Source: Nansenia antarctica (Eukaryota > Chordata > Actinopteri > Argentiniformes > Microstomatidae). From it: DNA of 64,000 nucleotides. The position numbers and the translations under genes are program-made. Position 1 is the first letter of the stretch. Each line of letters starts with the position of its first letter. Positions 58,790 to 64,000 of the stretch are shown piece after piece. The stretch spans positions 64,009,476 to 64,073,475 of the forward strand of contig OZ022344.1 in NCBI GenBank assembly GCA_963989245.1, written 5' to 3'. The notes beneath the pieces are model-generated. The model was not told where the DNA came from. It saw only the letters and a program-made list of their open reading frames with translations, and made no database searches.

Positions 58790-59132
58790 GAAACAGAGCT
58801 GCACTGCAGGGGATTCCCTGCTGCGTGGAGAACATCGAGCCTGGACCTAAGACACACCTGGGCCCAGTTGTTCGAAACCTTTAATCTGGATCAGAATAAT
58901 CCGGATTCTTTTTTACTATCCAGGATCAGATCTATCTGGCTGATTTCCCCCAATACGTCTAAACCATCTGCCAGATAGATCTGTTCAGTTCATCAGTTTT
59001 GAAAAAACTGGGCCCAGGTGTGTCTTAGGTACAGTCACGGTGTTCTCCACGCAGCAGGGAATCACCTGCAGTGCAGCTCTGTTTCTGATTATCAGATTAA
59101 TCAGATTAAATGTTTTGAACAACTGAGCCCTG
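58790..59132. repeat. Large imperfect palindrome / inverted duplication
   Basis: The left arm 58791-58873 (AAACAGAGCTGCACTGCAGG ... GACACACCTGGGCCCAGTT) is inverted at 59003-59084 with few differences. A nested pair, CAGATCTATCTGG / CCAGATAGATCTG (58926-58938, 58971-58983), lies inside. A terminal motif GGGC(C/T)CAGTTGTTC(G/A)AAAC occurs at 58860 and inverted at 59129, suggesting a fold-back element into which flanking sequence was copied in reverse. Confidence 0.88.
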
Positions 59133-62668
<3,536 letters not shown>

Positions 62669-62718
<50 letters not shown>

Positions 62719-62787
62719 ACCACCACACCACACACACACACACACCACACACACACACACACACACACCCCCCCACCCCCACACACA

Positions 62788-62839
<52 letters not shown>
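62669..62839. repeat. (CA)n microsatellite
   Basis: CA runs interrupted by CCACCACCACAC and CCCCCCCACCCC. Confidence 0.97.
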
Positions 62840-62841
<2 letters not shown>

Positions 62842-63037
62842 GCATCAACGTCCTGAGACGTTCATTGATTTTTCAAGACTTCACTTCTTTTTAGCCTTTT
62901 GTCTTTGATTATTATTCACGGTGGCAAAAGAGAGAACTGCCCAATGCTTATTAAATCTTAACTGCTCACTGCATCACTGCTCACTATCATGCATCAGACA
63001 ATCGTTAAGTTGCCTGGGCATGACTGGTTAGTTCATG

Positions 63038-63137
63038 TATTGCTGTTGAAGGGTTTCTTTATGTATACTCTATTGCTGTTGAAGGGTTTCTTTATGTACA
63101 CTCTATTGCTGTTTGAAGGCTTTCTTTATGTACACTT
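63038..63137. repeat. 33-bp tandem triplication
   Basis: Units begin TATTGCTGTTGAAGGGTTTC at 63038, 63071 and (with one extra T) 63104, each continuing TTTATGTA(T/C)ACTC or ACTT. Copies are very similar, so the expansion is recent. Confidence 0.93.
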
Positions 63138-64000
63138 TGCATACGGCATGAACATCACACAGCACATCGCTGGATTTATTACATATTTTATACTGAGGGA
63201 TGGAGCAGAATTATATCTGACAATCAGATTCATCAAAGTTATATTACATACTATATATTACTATTACAATATAATATTCTGCGTCCTTGCCTTACAGTGA
63301 ATGTCATCAATAGTGAATATAATTTCCTCATCAGCGGAGTGCAATGTTCAGATTATAGAAATCCAGCATGGTGATGAAATCCCAGTTGTAATAAGGCAGA
63401 TCAGCGCTGGGCAGTGGTCTGGTGTGTCTACTGTGGTCCAAGCATTAGAGCGACATAGAAGGAAGTGTCTTTACTGTTTCATACGGTAACAATACCCATT
63501 CACGTCTGCTCCCCGACTGTACATGTGGTTAAACAGATGAGATTAAATAAGATAGTATTACATGTCAGTATGTTTTTCTTACATTCAAACTAATCTCCTT
63601 CAGTTCCCATCGAGTGTCCAGTTCCCCCATAAGTCACTAGAGGGAGCAAACATGAATGAATGCATCCTTGGACACGTTCTTACTCCACTCAGAGCCAGAG
63701 TCAATAACAGCAACAATCTAAGAACACACAGTGGGTCGTACTTGTTAATTGTTGAATAGTCTACAATGCGTTAAATGCTTGATCAAGCCAACTAAAAAAC
63801 AATAATGAATGATAGTTAATAATAATTAACTGTAGTATTTATCGACCTTCAGAACAACCGGTAGGGGTGCAATCCTTGTTTTTTCTCAGCTCAAATTGTT
63901 GTCCATGTAGCAAGTTATCTTCCCTTTGGAAAACTTTTCATTTTGGATGAAGAACATTCACTAGTAGCGGTAAGGGTGGGGGTAGGGGGTAGCTGAAGGC
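63138..64000. other. Unassigned AT-rich sequence
   Basis: No gene is supported. The motif AAGTCACTAGAGGGAGC near 63631 resembles a short fish repeat end but is too short to assign. Confidence 0.45.

Overview
This window looks like non-coding DNA (intergenic, or inside a very long intron) from a teleost fish. The evidence is the repeat content: a Tc1-type transposon of the kind widespread in fish, L2-type LINE 3' ends with short-motif tails, several tRNA-derived SINEs with fish-type heads and tails, palindromic MITEs, and an extreme density of (CA/GT)n, (GA/CT)n, (TATC)n and homopolymer tracts. There are no operons, no Shine-Dalgarno-led genes and no long non-repetitive ORF. I recognise no host protein-coding gene with confidence. 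Most long ORFs come from simple repeats read in frame.

Layout. 0-9 kb: (CA)n, (TATC)n and (GA)n tracts, one SINE, a perfect hairpin, a CTCCT-rich tract flanked by sequence that looks like conserved non-coding DNA, and an old dispersed repeat. 9-20 kb: SINEs, a fold-back element, many GT/GA/CT tracts and a LINE-tail (TATC)n. 20.9-24.1 kb: two large minisatellites, a 26/22-bp array and an 18/17-bp array. 26.1-27.7 kb: a Tc1-type element interrupted by a 5'-truncated L2 LINE. 28.6-36 kb: a minus-strand exon candidate, a GT-bearing tandem duplication and several palindromic MITEs. 37.4-43.5 kb: AT-rich, repeat-poor sequence. 43.5-53 kb: microsatellites, an L2 tail, exon candidates and possible conserved non-coding blocks. 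53.9-56.6 kb: a cluster of SINE copies and a LINE ORF fragment. 58.4-59.2 kb: a 52-bp tandem repeat followed by a large imperfect palindrome. 59.2-62.2 kb: AT-rich and repeat-poor. The end has long CT and CA tracts and a 33-bp triplication.

Possible transcripts. Three plus-strand exon candidates (9373-9441, 32307-32428, 49802 to about 50190) have good splice-site matches and compatible reading phases. The last ends in a stop codon followed by two AATAAA signals. A separate minus-strand exon candidate lies at 28614-28942. These are hypotheses from sequence signals only.

I found no coherent new multi-gene system. The most unusual items are the extended palindrome at 58.8-59.1 kb, the L2-in-Tc1 nest, the paired palindromic MITEs at 33.7 and 34.2 kb, the two minisatellites and the phase-compatible exon chain.
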